Positions 8,584-16,915 of a stretch of DNA of 64,000 bases are shown in pieces. Positions within the stretch are counted from its first letter, which is position 1; each line of letters begins with the position of its first letter. Under the pieces are notes generated by a model. That model was not told where the DNA came from. It made no database searches and saw only the letters and a program-made list of their open reading frames with translations. This stretch comes from Gammaproteobacteria bacterium (GTDB lineage Bacteria; Pseudomonadota; Gammaproteobacteria; GCA-001735895). The translations under genes and the position numbers were made by a program. The stretch lies in assembly GCA_024225395.1 (NCBI GenBank), contig JAAEMR010000105.1, positions 1-64,000 of the forward strand, given 5' to 3'.

Positions 8584-10076
8584 TGAACTTTACTCTGTTG
8601 TTTGATGAGGCTGATTTGTTTTCTCACCGGAGTGTGCCTGGCTGCAAATGTGGTGTTAATGTACAAAGCCCTGTCGCTACTTTCTGCAGCGATATGTTGA
8701 AGTTTGTTGCCTAATGGCGCCATGGTAATCAGGGCCGTAATCAGGACAACGGCGAACACCGAAATAATGGTTAAAGTAAACGGCGTTTGATGTAATTTTT
8801 TGACCTGTTTCTTTTTACCTTTGGAATACATCCGGATAGCCGTGTGCATCAGATAATGTGCTTCAATAACGGTAGCACTTAATAGAACGGCCAGAGCAGT
8901 AAGATACAGCGGTGTATTGGCTTCAACCAGACCGGTTACCAGTAATAATTTTGCCCAGAAACCGGGGAAAGGAGGCACGCCAATCAGTGACAATGCAAAT
9001 AACATAAATAAAACAGCCGCTAAAGGTGAACTTTTTGCTGCACCGGCCAGTTTGTTTAACGATCCATTCCAGTGTTCAGTGAGCATGAATAAACCGGGTT
9101 TAACCACAAGATGATGTAACATCATAGCGATACCTGCGACCATGCCTGCTTCGCCGGGGATAGAAAAAGCCACCAGTACCATGCCCAGTTGTCCGATAGA
9201 TGAAAATGAAAGCATGCGTTTCAGGTCTTTCGAGCGCCAGGCAGACAATTCACCCCAGATGATACCGAGCATACCCAGTACCAGTAATAAGGTTAAAGCT
9301 TCGGGTCCCTGATAGGCCACTACCAGTAGCCTGACAATAACCAGAACCGCCAGTTTTGAAATGAGTCCTGCGAGTAAGGCACTGATACGGGGGCTGGCGG
9401 TAGAATAAACTTCTGGAACCCAGCCGTTTACTGGAAAGATTTCAGCTTTGACACCAATTCCGATAACGATTAGAGCAAATGCCGACAGTCCAGCAGGGTT
9501 ATTAAGCTGTGAAGCCAGCAAACCTATATGAGCTAAATTGAGTGTGCCGGTCTGGGTGTATATAAGACCGATACCGGTTAAAGCCAAAACCGTGCCCAGT
9601 CCACTCATGACCAGGTAACGAAAAGTGGCTGCAAAAGCAGCACCTGTACGATTGGCTGCAGCGAGTCCAAAGGAAGCAACAGAAAGTAGTTCATAGAAAA
9701 CGTAGATGTTAAACAGGTCACCGGATAAAGCCAGTCCACTCGCTGAACCGGCCAGCAGTAATAACAAAGATTCTTCACGATAGCCTTCTATGTTGGCGTA
9801 GGGCCATAGCACTAACATGATTAACGGAATAATGCTGGCCATTAATAATGAAAGATTATCCAGATGAAATGTTATGCCAAGCGGTGGACGGAACCCACCC
9901 AGGGCAATGGCTACAGGATGTTCCAGCATATTAAAGTAAGCCAGTGAGAACCCAAGCATTGCCAGCAGAACGAAGGGGCCGATAAAGCGAGCCGCTGACT
10001 TTGAGCTATTACTTATGATGGGTAGTAGAAATGCAGCGAGCAAAGGTAGCGCGACAGTGAAAGCAATGTTATTCAT
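8580..10076 (-). CDS. mrpD: MrpD/MbxH-like antiporter subunit
   Basis: A 498-residue MrpD/NuoN-type membrane protein with about 14 helices. Visible motifs are SGDLFNIYVFYELLSVASFGL (helix with the conserved Glu), VNGWVPEVYSTASPRISALLAGLISKLAVL (broken helix with the conserved Lys) and GVPPFPGFWAKL. In Mrp systems and MBX this subunit carries a Na+/H+ translocation path. It overlaps the MrpC-like gene by 4 bp. Confidence 0.9.
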   Translation of the reverse strand: MNNIAFTVALPLLAAFLLPIISNSSKSAARFIGPFVLLAMLGFSLAYFNMLEHPVAIALGGFRPPLGITFHLDNLSLLMASIIPLIMLVLWPYANIEGYREESLLLLLAGSASGLALSGDLFNIYVFYELLSVASFGLAAANRTGAAFAATFRYLVMSGLGTVLALTGIGLIYTQTGTLNLAHIGLLASQLNNPAGLSAFALIVIGIGVKAEIFPVNGWVPEVYSTASPRISALLAGLISKLAVLVIVRLLVVAYQGPEALTLLLVLGMLGIIWGELSAWRSKDLKRMLSFSSIGQLGMVLVAFSIPGEAGMVAGIAMMLHHLVVKPGLFMLTEHWNGSLNKLAGAAKSSPLAAVLFMLFALSLIGVPPFPGFWAKLLLVTGLVEANTPLYLTALAVLLSATVIEAHYLMHTAIRMYSKGKKKQVKKLHQTPFTLTIISVFAVVLITALITMAPLGNKLQHIAAESSDRALYINTTFAARHTPVRKQISLIKQQSKVQ

Positions 10077-10558
10077 TTGTCACCGCCCTGATTTAGCTGA
10101 GCAGTTTCATGTTGTGCTGATGGCTCAGGCAGAGGGCGTTCACCCGCAGGTTGCTCGCTGCTTAACAGAGAAATCACGCCGCTACTGTTGTCGATGTCAG
10201 TCGATAGTTGTTGGTGAATTTCACCTATATCGAGAGTTTTGTAGTTTTGATAAACTTTAACAACCAACGCCAGCGCCAGAGCCTGAATACCGACACCGAT
10301 GACAATAGAAGTTAATACCATAGCCTGTGGAACGGGATCGACCATCAACTGGTTAGCTGATGATCCAGTTAAAATGGGCGCAATTGCATCGAAGCGATAA
10401 CCGGCAATCACCAGTAACAGGTTAGCTCCCGCTTCAGCGATGGCCAGAGCCAGGACGATGCGGAAGATATTGTTCAGTGTAACCACTCCGACAATACCTA
10501 TAACGATTAAACCCATAGCTCCGCCGTAGAGTAACCAGTGAATCAGGTCTGTAGTCAT
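10073..10558 (-). CDS. mrpC: MrpC/NuoK-like subunit
   Basis: 161 residues. The first about 100 form three membrane helices of the MrpC/NuoK fold (GGAMGLIVIGIVGVVTLNN..., AGANLLLV, DPVPQAMVLTSIVIGVGIQALALALVVKVY). The DPVPQAMVLTSIVIG block is diagnostic of MrpC. A hydrophilic tail of about 50 residues follows with no recognised domain. It overlaps both neighbouring genes by 4 bp. Confidence 0.9.
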   Translation of the reverse strand: MTTDLIHWLLYGGAMGLIVIGIVGVVTLNNIFRIVLALAIAEAGANLLLVIAGYRFDAIAPILTGSSANQLMVDPVPQAMVLTSIVIGVGIQALALALVVKVYQNYKTLDIGEIHQQLSTDIDNSSGVISLLSSEQPAGERPLPEPSAQHETAQLNQGGDK

Positions 10559-11313
10559 GATCCGTTACTCTCCGTTTGCATTGATGATGCCTGTAGATCA
10601 GTTGATTCCGGCACTATTTCACCAATCTCTGCTAAATTAGCCAGTAAGCCAGAAAGTTCTGCGCCCACTTTCAAACCAACAGCGGTGTAAAGTAATGGCA
10701 ATGTACCGGCTGAAACTAGTGACCCCATTTCCCCGTGACCAAAGAAAGGCTGTAGAAAAGCATTGCCCTGGAATAACGCGATAATGCCAATTATGATGAA
10801 TGATGCGCCGGCAAAACCTTCGACCAGAGCAAGACCGCTGTGATTGACCCCGCGTCCGGGTACTGCTAGCAGGGGTAGAAAGAAGGCTGCTGCCAGGATA
10901 ACACCGCCCTGGAAACCACCGCCCGGTGTTAAATGGCCGTGTAGAATAATGTACATACCCAGGGTGATGAGTAGAGGGAAAAACAAACTGGCACTACTGG
11001 CCAGGATAGTGCCGTCATCTCTGATGACTACCTTTTTGCTGGAAGATGTTTTAGCAGATAATGAGCTTAAAACCAGTGACGTTGCGGTAGATGCGGTAAA
11101 AAGAATGGCAATTTCTCCCAGAGTATCTATACCCCTGTAACCCAGAACCACTGAAGTGACCAGGTTTGCACTACCGATTTTGTCGGCTCCCTGTTGTAAT
11201 ATTGCTTCACCGATTAACATCGGAGCACCACCAACCACGAATTGCCAGGTGATGACCAGCAGTAAAAAGGCAAGGCCTGAAGCAAAAACTAAAGCACTGA
11301 CATTACGCATCAT
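10555..11313 (-). CDS. mrpB: MrpB-type subunit with MbhE-like N-terminal half (MbxF-like)
   Basis: 252 residues. The N-terminal part ends in NLVTSVVLGYRGIDTLGEIAILFTA, the hallmark of MbhE or the C-terminal part of MrpA. The C-terminal half is the MnhB/MrpB domain with ILHGHLTPGGGFQGGVILAAAF. MbhE-like and MrpB-like modules are therefore joined in one polypeptide. Four to six helices in total. It overlaps the MbhD-like gene by 11 bp. Confidence 0.85.
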   Translation of the reverse strand: MMRNVSALVFASGLAFLLLVITWQFVVGGAPMLIGEAILQQGADKIGSANLVTSVVLGYRGIDTLGEIAILFTASTATSLVLSSLSAKTSSSKKVVIRDDGTILASSASLFFPLLITLGMYIILHGHLTPGGGFQGGVILAAAFFLPLLAVPGRGVNHSGLALVEGFAGASFIIIGIIALFQGNAFLQPFFGHGEMGSLVSAGTLPLLYTAVGLKVGAELSGLLANLAEIGEIVPESTDLQASSMQTESNGS

Positions 11314-11569
11314 TTTGCTCCGACGGTTGTTTACCGTGCTTTTTATTAATTCGGAATAAAGCCAGTGCCAGAATAACAGTGCTTAAACCAGAACCAACTA
11401 CGGCTTCGGTCATCGCTACATCAGGAGCTTGCAGGATGACGAATAATACCGACAGGGCGAGTGATACTGCCGATGTGGCTGCAATGGCAGAGACATGGCT
11501 CTCTACAAATAAAACGGTGATAGCCCCGGCTAACATTATGATAACCATCAATGCGATAACCCAGATCAT
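11303..11569 (-). CDS. MbhD/DUF4040-like membrane subunit
   Basis: 88 residues with three hydrophobic helices. The block FVILQAPDVAMTEAVVGSGLSTVI matches the QAPDVAxTEAxVG signature of the MbhD/DUF4040 part of MrpA. With the MbhE-like half of the next gene it reconstitutes what is the C-terminal region of MrpA in Bacillus-type antiporters. It overlaps mrpG by 4 bp. Confidence 0.85.
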   Translation of the reverse strand: MIWVIALMVIIMLAGAITVLFVESHVSAIAATSAVSLALSVLFVILQAPDVAMTEAVVGSGLSTVILALALFRINKKHGKQPSEQNDA

Positions 11570-11895
11570 GATTTTTCACCAGAGGTGTTTAATGGTTTCT
11601 GCTGTCTGGAAGGTTTAACCCAGGGTTTAATACCTGACAGGTACACAGCGCGGGAAAGCACAGAAGAGCTGACCGGGCTGGTAAATAATAGAAAGCCGAT
11701 AATGCAGAGTAACTTTGTCCACCAGTCAGGGTAAAGTAGACCCACGCCTAAAATGATCGCTATTGAACCTAATGTTGCCGCCTTGGTGCCTGCTTGAATT
11801 CGGTTGTAAATATCGGGCATACGAATCAGCCCCAATGCGCCTAAAAAGCAAAATATTGCCCCTAGAAGCAGTATGACATCGGCAATAAGTCTCAT
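11566..11895 (-). CDS. mrpG: MrpG subunit
   Basis: 109 residues and three helices. The block LGLIRMPDIYNRIQAGTKAATLGSIAIILGVGL is the classical MrpG/MnhG signature (RxPDxYxRxHAxTKxxTLG, with Gln in place of the usual His). The C-terminal tail is polar. Overlaps with mrpF and the MbhD-like gene indicate translational coupling. Confidence 0.92.
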   Translation of the reverse strand: MRLIADVILLLGAIFCFLGALGLIRMPDIYNRIQAGTKAATLGSIAIILGVGLLYPDWWTKLLCIIGFLLFTSPVSSSVLSRAVYLSGIKPWVKPSRQQKPLNTSGEKS

Positions 11896-12158
11896 GATTT
11901 TCCTCCCTCAATAACTCGGGAGATTGCAATTATTCCGATAAAGGAGATAGCGCCATAAACCAGTGCTACATCGAGAAAAAGAGCACTATTAAAATAGGCT
12001 GCAAATACGGTCAGTCCGGCTGTAATAATGACAGACATGGTGTCAGCACTGATAACCCGGTCAGGAGCATCAGGTCCGATAATGAGTCGAATGAGACCCA
12101 GTAGCAAGGCGGCTCCGATAAAGCCAGCCGCAATTTGTTCCAGCAGGTTAAAGGTCAC
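11892..12158 (-). CDS. mrpF: MrpF subunit
   Basis: 88 residues and three helices. The central block RLIIGPDAPDRVISADTMSVIITAGL is the MrpF/MnhF signature (GPxxxDRVxAxD). It overlaps both flanking genes by 4 bp. Confidence 0.92.
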   Translation of the reverse strand: MTFNLLEQIAAGFIGAALLLGLIRLIIGPDAPDRVISADTMSVIITAGLTVFAAYFNSALFLDVALVYGAISFIGIIAISRVIEGGKS

Positions 12159-12664
12159 TTGAGGAATCCTGAAATATGTTTTTCGAAGCCGGTGGCTATA
12201 TCTTTAGTTGCCTGTTCCAGGCTAATACCTTCGGGGGCGGCTATCCAGTGTACTAATATTTTGTTATGCCTTAACTCGACAGCTAAAGTGCCCGGTGTCA
12301 GAGTGATGCTATTCGCCAGCAGCATCTGGCCAAGCCTGGATTCAAGTTTTGTTTCGATTTCGAGCAGATCAGGACTGATGGGTAAGGAAGGAGAAAGAAC
12401 CCGTCGAGCCATGTCCAAATTAGCTTTAATCAGTGCAATAAAAAAATAGCCCAGATAGGTAAGTAATGAAACTATTGCGGTCGGAGTGTATCGAATTCCA
12501 TCAAAAATATTGATATAGGGAGCAGAGATCATTGAAACCACGGCTGCAACGATGACACCTGCAATCAGTTCATCCAGCGCCACAGAACCTGTTAATAAAA
12601 TCCATAGCAACAGCATGGTCGCGAATAGAAAAAGATGGTGATGTAAATTGAGACGGTTAAGCAT
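12155..12664 (-). CDS. mrpE: MrpE subunit, first gene of the mbx-like operon
   Basis: 169 residues: two N-terminal hydrophobic helices (LFLFATMLLLWILLTGS), a third (LGYFFIALIKANLDMARRVLSP) and a cytoplasmic domain with the family block ANSITLTPGTLAVEL. This is the MrpE/MnhE fold. It opens a run of 14 minus-strand genes to 988 with overlaps or gaps of at most 25 bp. A possible FNR-type promoter lies about 90-130 bp upstream. Confidence 0.9.
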   Translation of the reverse strand: MLNRLNLHHHLFLFATMLLLWILLTGSVALDELIAGVIVAAVVSMISAPYINIFDGIRYTPTAIVSLLTYLGYFFIALIKANLDMARRVLSPSLPISPDLLEIETKLESRLGQMLLANSITLTPGTLAVELRHNKILVHWIAAPEGISLEQATKDIATGFEKHISGFLK

Positions 12665-12754
12665 TCAATCAGGTTTTCCAGTAGTGTGGCGAACTAACTA
12701 TCAATGTATTGTTTAATTGGTGGGTATTATCTATTTTTTTGCATGATTTACTAC

Positions 12755-12794
12755 ATTAGAATCTGCTAGAGTAGCTTATTATGATATAGGTCAA
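12755..12794 (-). promoter_or_regulatory. Putative FNR/ANR-type promoter of the mbx-like operon
   Basis: On the minus strand TTGAC-CTAT-ATCAT (12794-12781) matches the FNR consensus TTGAT-N4-ATCAA in 8 of 10 bases. TCTAAT (12760-12755, 5 of 6 to TATAAT) is centred about 30 bases downstream, the spacing expected when FNR binds near -41.5. The distance to mrpE ATG is about 90 bases. The same half-sites occur upstream of the POR operon. No binding data exist, so this rests on pattern only. Confidence 0.42.
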
Positions 12795-12946
12795 ATGCGC
12801 TATGACAGCGAGTGATTTTGCAGATATAAATCATGCTACAGGATCTAAATAAAGAGTAGGGACTTCCCTTGCGGATGCCCTTTGCAATCAGTGCCTGAAA
12901 CCGATAAAACTTTCGCTTGCAAGATTATTTTTACTATTCATTTAAT

Positions 12947-14227
12947 CTAATCTAACAGGTCATCATCTGGTAACTCGAGTAATGGAACTGATTGTAGCGC
13001 ATTGCCCGCAATACCTTTGATTGACCCGTACATCCCGGTTGTATTCAACAGAACTTTTTCGATTTGTTTTTCTCTTTTTTTCCATATTCCCCTCATTGAA
13101 CGTTGCTCTGACTCAAGGTCTGTTTTCATTTGAGTGAAACCTTCAACGATTGCTTCAATTTGCAATTTAAATTCATTGCTGGTGAGAAAATCATACAGCA
13201 TGCCCATTTTGTCTCCCCGATTATCCTGAGCAACAATTGCCGTACTGATTTGAATAATTGATTCACGGAGGACGGTGCATAAGCCCTTAAATTCTTCAAA
13301 TGAACATATCCATATACCATCTTTCATGCCAAGACGTTGCAAATCCTGAGGCATAACCTCGGTGACCAGGACACCGATATTTGCATTTTTATCGCGGATA
13401 TCAGCTTTGAATTTTTCTATCCAGTTAGGTTGAAATGCTTTTGTGCGTTTACTTTCATAGTAAATAGAACCACAGTTCTGATGTGTTCGAGTGTGTACGA
13501 TTTGCAAACAATCTGCCCCACGCTCACCTTTTTTAATTTCCTGAATAGTGTCTAATGGAAATTTATCGGATAACCATTCTTCTATGCCTAGCTCCTGCAC
13601 TTCTCCCTGAGTTTGCATTGAACCCTGTTCCTGCTTGCGTTTCATTTCTTCCGTTAATTTTTTCTGATCTTCTAACTGCTTTTCAAGTTCTTTAAATTTA
13701 AATTCATTTTTTTCATTTTCCTGCTGTTGAATTTTAGCCTTTTCCCTGGTCAACTTATGACTTAACTCTTTTTCAGCTTCTGCTTTAAGTGAATCTGCAA
13801 GCTCATTTTTTTCTCTTTTAAGCTTTTCAAGCTCAATGGTTGTTTTATTAAGTAGTTTTATTTTTCCTGATTTTTCCTCAAGTTCATCGCGTAGAGAACT
13901 GATAGCTTCGGATTGTTCTTCCGCAGCTTCAGCCTTGAATTTTTTCTTCAGGTTGGTTTCTCTGTCTTTTAGTTCATCTTTAACCTGTTTTTCAATTTCC
14001 TGCTGTTGATTTTTCTTTTCCTCAACAAATTTTTCCCGTTCCCTGGTTAATTTCGAAGACTCGGCTTGATACTTTTCTTTTTCCCTGGATAGCTCATCGT
14101 TGTACTGTTTTTTTAATTGCTGATCTACCTGATGGTATAAAATATCATTCACATCTATTTCTTCACCGCAATTCGGACAATTTATTTTACTTTTTTCTGT
14201 GCTCATAATTGTATATAAATTCTTCAT
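12947..14227 (-). CDS. DUF2130 coiled-coil protein
   Basis: 426 residues. The N-terminus has a CPNCGEEI zinc-knuckle-like motif (CxxC), followed by about 170 residues of charged Lys/Glu/Gln coiled coil. The C-terminal domain (about 220-420) has GERGADCLQIV, YYESKRTKAF, WIEKFKADIR and GVLVTEVMP, as in the DUF2130 family, which resembles a restriction-endonuclease-like fold (D-x-ESK). Its function is not established. The start may be the ATG at 14227 or the internal ATG at 14206. It is separated from the mbx-like operon by about 280 bp. Confidence 0.85.
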   Translation of the reverse strand: MKNLYTIMSTEKSKINCPNCGEEIDVNDILYHQVDQQLKKQYNDELSREKEKYQAESSKLTREREKFVEEKKNQQQEIEKQVKDELKDRETNLKKKFKAEAAEEQSEAISSLRDELEEKSGKIKLLNKTTIELEKLKREKNELADSLKAEAEKELSHKLTREKAKIQQQENEKNEFKFKELEKQLEDQKKLTEEMKRKQEQGSMQTQGEVQELGIEEWLSDKFPLDTIQEIKKGERGADCLQIVHTRTHQNCGSIYYESKRTKAFQPNWIEKFKADIRDKNANIGVLVTEVMPQDLQRLGMKDGIWICSFEEFKGLCTVLRESIIQISTAIVAQDNRGDKMGMLYDFLTSNEFKLQIEAIVEGFTQMKTDLESEQRSMRGIWKKREKQIEKVLLNTTGMYGSIKGIAGNALQSVPLLELPDDDLLD

Positions 14228-14419
14228 TTATTCTGCCAGCTCCGGAAATCTAAAATGGCAGATGATGACTGACAGGGGTATTATTTCTCATGTTACAGAA
14301 TTTAAGCTACAAAAGCTTTTAAGACTGTCCATTCTTGGCGAAAACCGGATAGTCGAGTTCATCTAATAGAGTCATAATACTCCTGTATTATATTTTCTAA
14401 AATTAATCCTAAACTCGCT

Positions 14420-16426
14420 ATGCCATTTTTAAATTCGTTAATCACAATTGTTGTCCTGTTAATATCCGGTTGTATCAATATGACCGGGAAACAGTCACCA
14501 GCAGCATCTTCTCTAAAAGGTATTGATATTTCAGGAATAAAATCTGATTTCAGTGGTAAGGAATATACGCTTCATTGTGATGCTGTGTTAAAACAGGCTA
14601 ATGAGCAATTTACTCTTCTGGAGATGGATACTTCAGTGGCTACACTGGATTCCGTGATGGGGAAATACGACGAGTTGAGTATAGGATTACAAAGGATTGA
14701 TCAAACCAGTTATTTAAAATCCGTACATCCGGATACCGGGCTACGTGAGTCAGCGATAAAATGTTCCGAAAAATATTCTGAGTTTTATTCCCGGGTCGGT
14801 ATGTCTCGACTTTTCTATGATCGACTTGCAGCCATAGATTTATCAGAGGTCACTGATGAAGAGAAGTTTATGGTTGAAAATTCGTTGCAGAGTTTTAGAC
14901 GGGCAGGGGTTAATAAAGATGAGCCGACCCGTGAAAAAATTCGCCTGTTAAGAAAAGAAATCAGTGTTACTGGTAACAAGTTTTCCAATAATATTCAGCA
15001 GGATGTGCGCTCGGTAAAAACGACCCTGGCAGGCTTAAAAGGTTTACCGGATGACTTCATAAAGTCACATCCTGCTGATGACCAGGGCGTTATTAGCATA
15101 ACTACCAATTACCCGGATTACAGCCCTGTGATGAAATATGCAGAAGATGAAGATTTGCGCTTTAGATTACGTAAGGCTTTTCGCTCACGCGCTTACCCTG
15201 AAAATGAAAGTATATTAAAAGAGCTGTTAACCAAACGTTATCAACTGGCTCAATTACTCGGTTTTGATAACTGGGCCGAATACTCTATGAGTAACAAGAT
15301 GATTGGTAACCCGGAGCAGGCGCGTGATTTTTTAACCACACTCGGTCAGGCACTCAAAGAGCCGGTGAAAAGAGAGCTAGAAGTAGAGTTGACTCAGCTT
15401 CAAAAAATTAAACCAGGTGCTGAGGTTGTTCAGATTTGGCAGGTTGGTTATTTGGATAACCTTATTCGAAAGCAGCAGTACCAACTGGATGCAAAAGAAG
15501 TCCGTGAGTATTTTTCATATCAGAATGTTCGTGATGGAATTTTTAAACTGACTGGAAGTTTGTTCGATGTTGAAATAAGACCCTGGAAAACACAAACCTG
15601 GCATGAAGATGTAGAGTCCTATGAAATTCTGGAGCAGGGTGAATTACTGGGCAGGTTCTACCTCGATAGCCACCCACGTGAAGGTAAATATAAACATGCT
15701 GCACATTTCACCTTACGTTCCGGAATTAAAGACCTGCAAATTCCTCTATCTGCCCTGGCACAAAATTTTCCTCAAGGGTTAATGGAACATGGCCAGGTAG
15801 AAACCTTCCTGCATGAGTTTGGACATTTGCTGCATAACATGTTTGCTGGAAAGCAGAAGTGGCTCGGGCAATCGGGTATGGGTGTCGAAAGAGATTTTGT
15901 AGAGGCTCCGTCGCAAATGCTGGAAGAGTGGGTGTGGGACTATGACACCTTAAAAACATTTGCTAAAAATCAACAAGGTGAAGTTATCCCGAAAACGCTG
16001 GTCGTAAAAATGAATAAAGCACGGAATTTTGGAAAAGCTACAAGTACTGCCTCTCAGTTGTATCTTGCCAATTTGTCATTGAGTTTTTATGACCGCGATC
16101 CTGATAGTTTTGACCTAAAGACATTAACTCAACAATTATCTGCTGAGTTCAGTCCTTACCCTTTTATGGAAGGCAGTTGTTTTTATTGTAACTTTGGGCA
16201 CTTGAGAGGATACACCTCGAACTATTATACATACCAGTGGTCACTGGCTATTGCTACGGATATGTTTTCCAGGTTTCAGAAAGAAGGCATGCACAATTCA
16301 CAGGTTGCCAGGGAGTATAGAGAAAAAGTGTTGGCACCGGGAAGCAGTAAATCCGCGCGACTCACGGTCACTGATTTTCTGGGTAGAGAGTTTTCTACGG
16401 AAGCCTATATAGCCAGCTTAAAATAA
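14420..16426 (+). CDS. M3-family zinc metallopeptidase, lipoprotein
   Basis: 668 residues. A lipoprotein signal (LLISGC, acylated Cys18) precedes a helical M3 oligopeptidase domain. The zinc motif is H465-E-F-G-H469 (ETFLHEFGHLLH), followed by the third-ligand Glu region (EAPSQMLEEW), and a substrate-loop block GHLRGYTSNYYTYQWS lies near the C-terminus. The length matches thimet oligopeptidase/oligopeptidase A/Dcp. Most bacterial M3 enzymes are cytoplasmic or periplasmic without a lipid anchor. Here the anchor suggests peptide turnover in the periplasm. It stands alone and converges with the POR operon. Confidence 0.92.
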   Translation: MPFLNSLITIVVLLISGCINMTGKQSPAASSLKGIDISGIKSDFSGKEYTLHCDAVLKQANEQFTLLEMDTSVATLDSVMGKYDELSIGLQRIDQTSYLKSVHPDTGLRESAIKCSEKYSEFYSRVGMSRLFYDRLAAIDLSEVTDEEKFMVENSLQSFRRAGVNKDEPTREKIRLLRKEISVTGNKFSNNIQQDVRSVKTTLAGLKGLPDDFIKSHPADDQGVISITTNYPDYSPVMKYAEDEDLRFRLRKAFRSRAYPENESILKELLTKRYQLAQLLGFDNWAEYSMSNKMIGNPEQARDFLTTLGQALKEPVKRELEVELTQLQKIKPGAEVVQIWQVGYLDNLIRKQQYQLDAKEVREYFSYQNVRDGIFKLTGSLFDVEIRPWKTQTWHEDVESYEILEQGELLGRFYLDSHPREGKYKHAAHFTLRSGIKDLQIPLSALAQNFPQGLMEHGQVETFLHEFGHLLHNMFAGKQKWLGQSGMGVERDFVEAPSQMLEEWVWDYDTLKTFAKNQQGEVIPKTLVVKMNKARNFGKATSTASQLYLANLSLSFYDRDPDSFDLKTLTQQLSAEFSPYPFMEGSCFYCNFGHLRGYTSNYYTYQWSLAIATDMFSRFQKEGMHNSQVAREYREKVLAPGSSKSARLTVTDFLGREFSTEAYIASLK

Positions 16427-16915
16427 ACTTAGAAAGGGCTTTAATGAGTGAATTTAGAAGAATTGAAGGTGGTTACATCGTAATTATGGTGTGATTTTAA
16501 CTCTTGCCAGACAGATTCTGAACTGATGATCCTGTCATGATCCCGCTCTTTTGGTCTCTTAATTGTTTTTGTTTGTTGAGTGTTATGCAGCTATAACTGA
16601 GAAGTAATCTGGCCTTCTGCCCATTTGGGTGCAACCCGGTTCCAGATTAAACGGAATTTGCTAAACAGTGATAAATTTCCAGTTTTAAAGATTGACATGA
16701 CCCGTACAGACTAACTGTATATTTATGCGTAAATTTAATTATTTGGATCTGCATAAAACTCATGTTGAGTAGGATTTTGCTGTCATTTCAACCCCTGGTT
16801 TTCTAACGGTGCGTCCCTGCATCACTTCTCCATCTAAATACATGACGGAATGATGTTTGATTTGTTAAATGATTTGACGTTAAAAGCTTCACTAAATGCT
16901 TCAAACAAGTGATTA
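16427..16915. other. Intergenic region, 489 bp, between convergent genes
   Basis: It lies between the 3' ends of the M3 peptidase and POR operons. I see no coding sequence with a family signature, no strong terminator hairpin and no repeat. A TTGACA at 16692-16697 has no good -10 partner and no gene to serve. Confidence 0.5.

Noticed and set aside
3371-12664. Ordinary respiratory complex I (nuo) operon
   Set aside because: No NuoA, NuoE, NuoF, NuoG or NuoJ-type gene; six Mrp-type subunits are present instead.
16692-16724. A sigma-70 promoter with TTGACA
   Set aside because: No acceptable -10 hexamer at 16-18 bp and no downstream gene on that strand.
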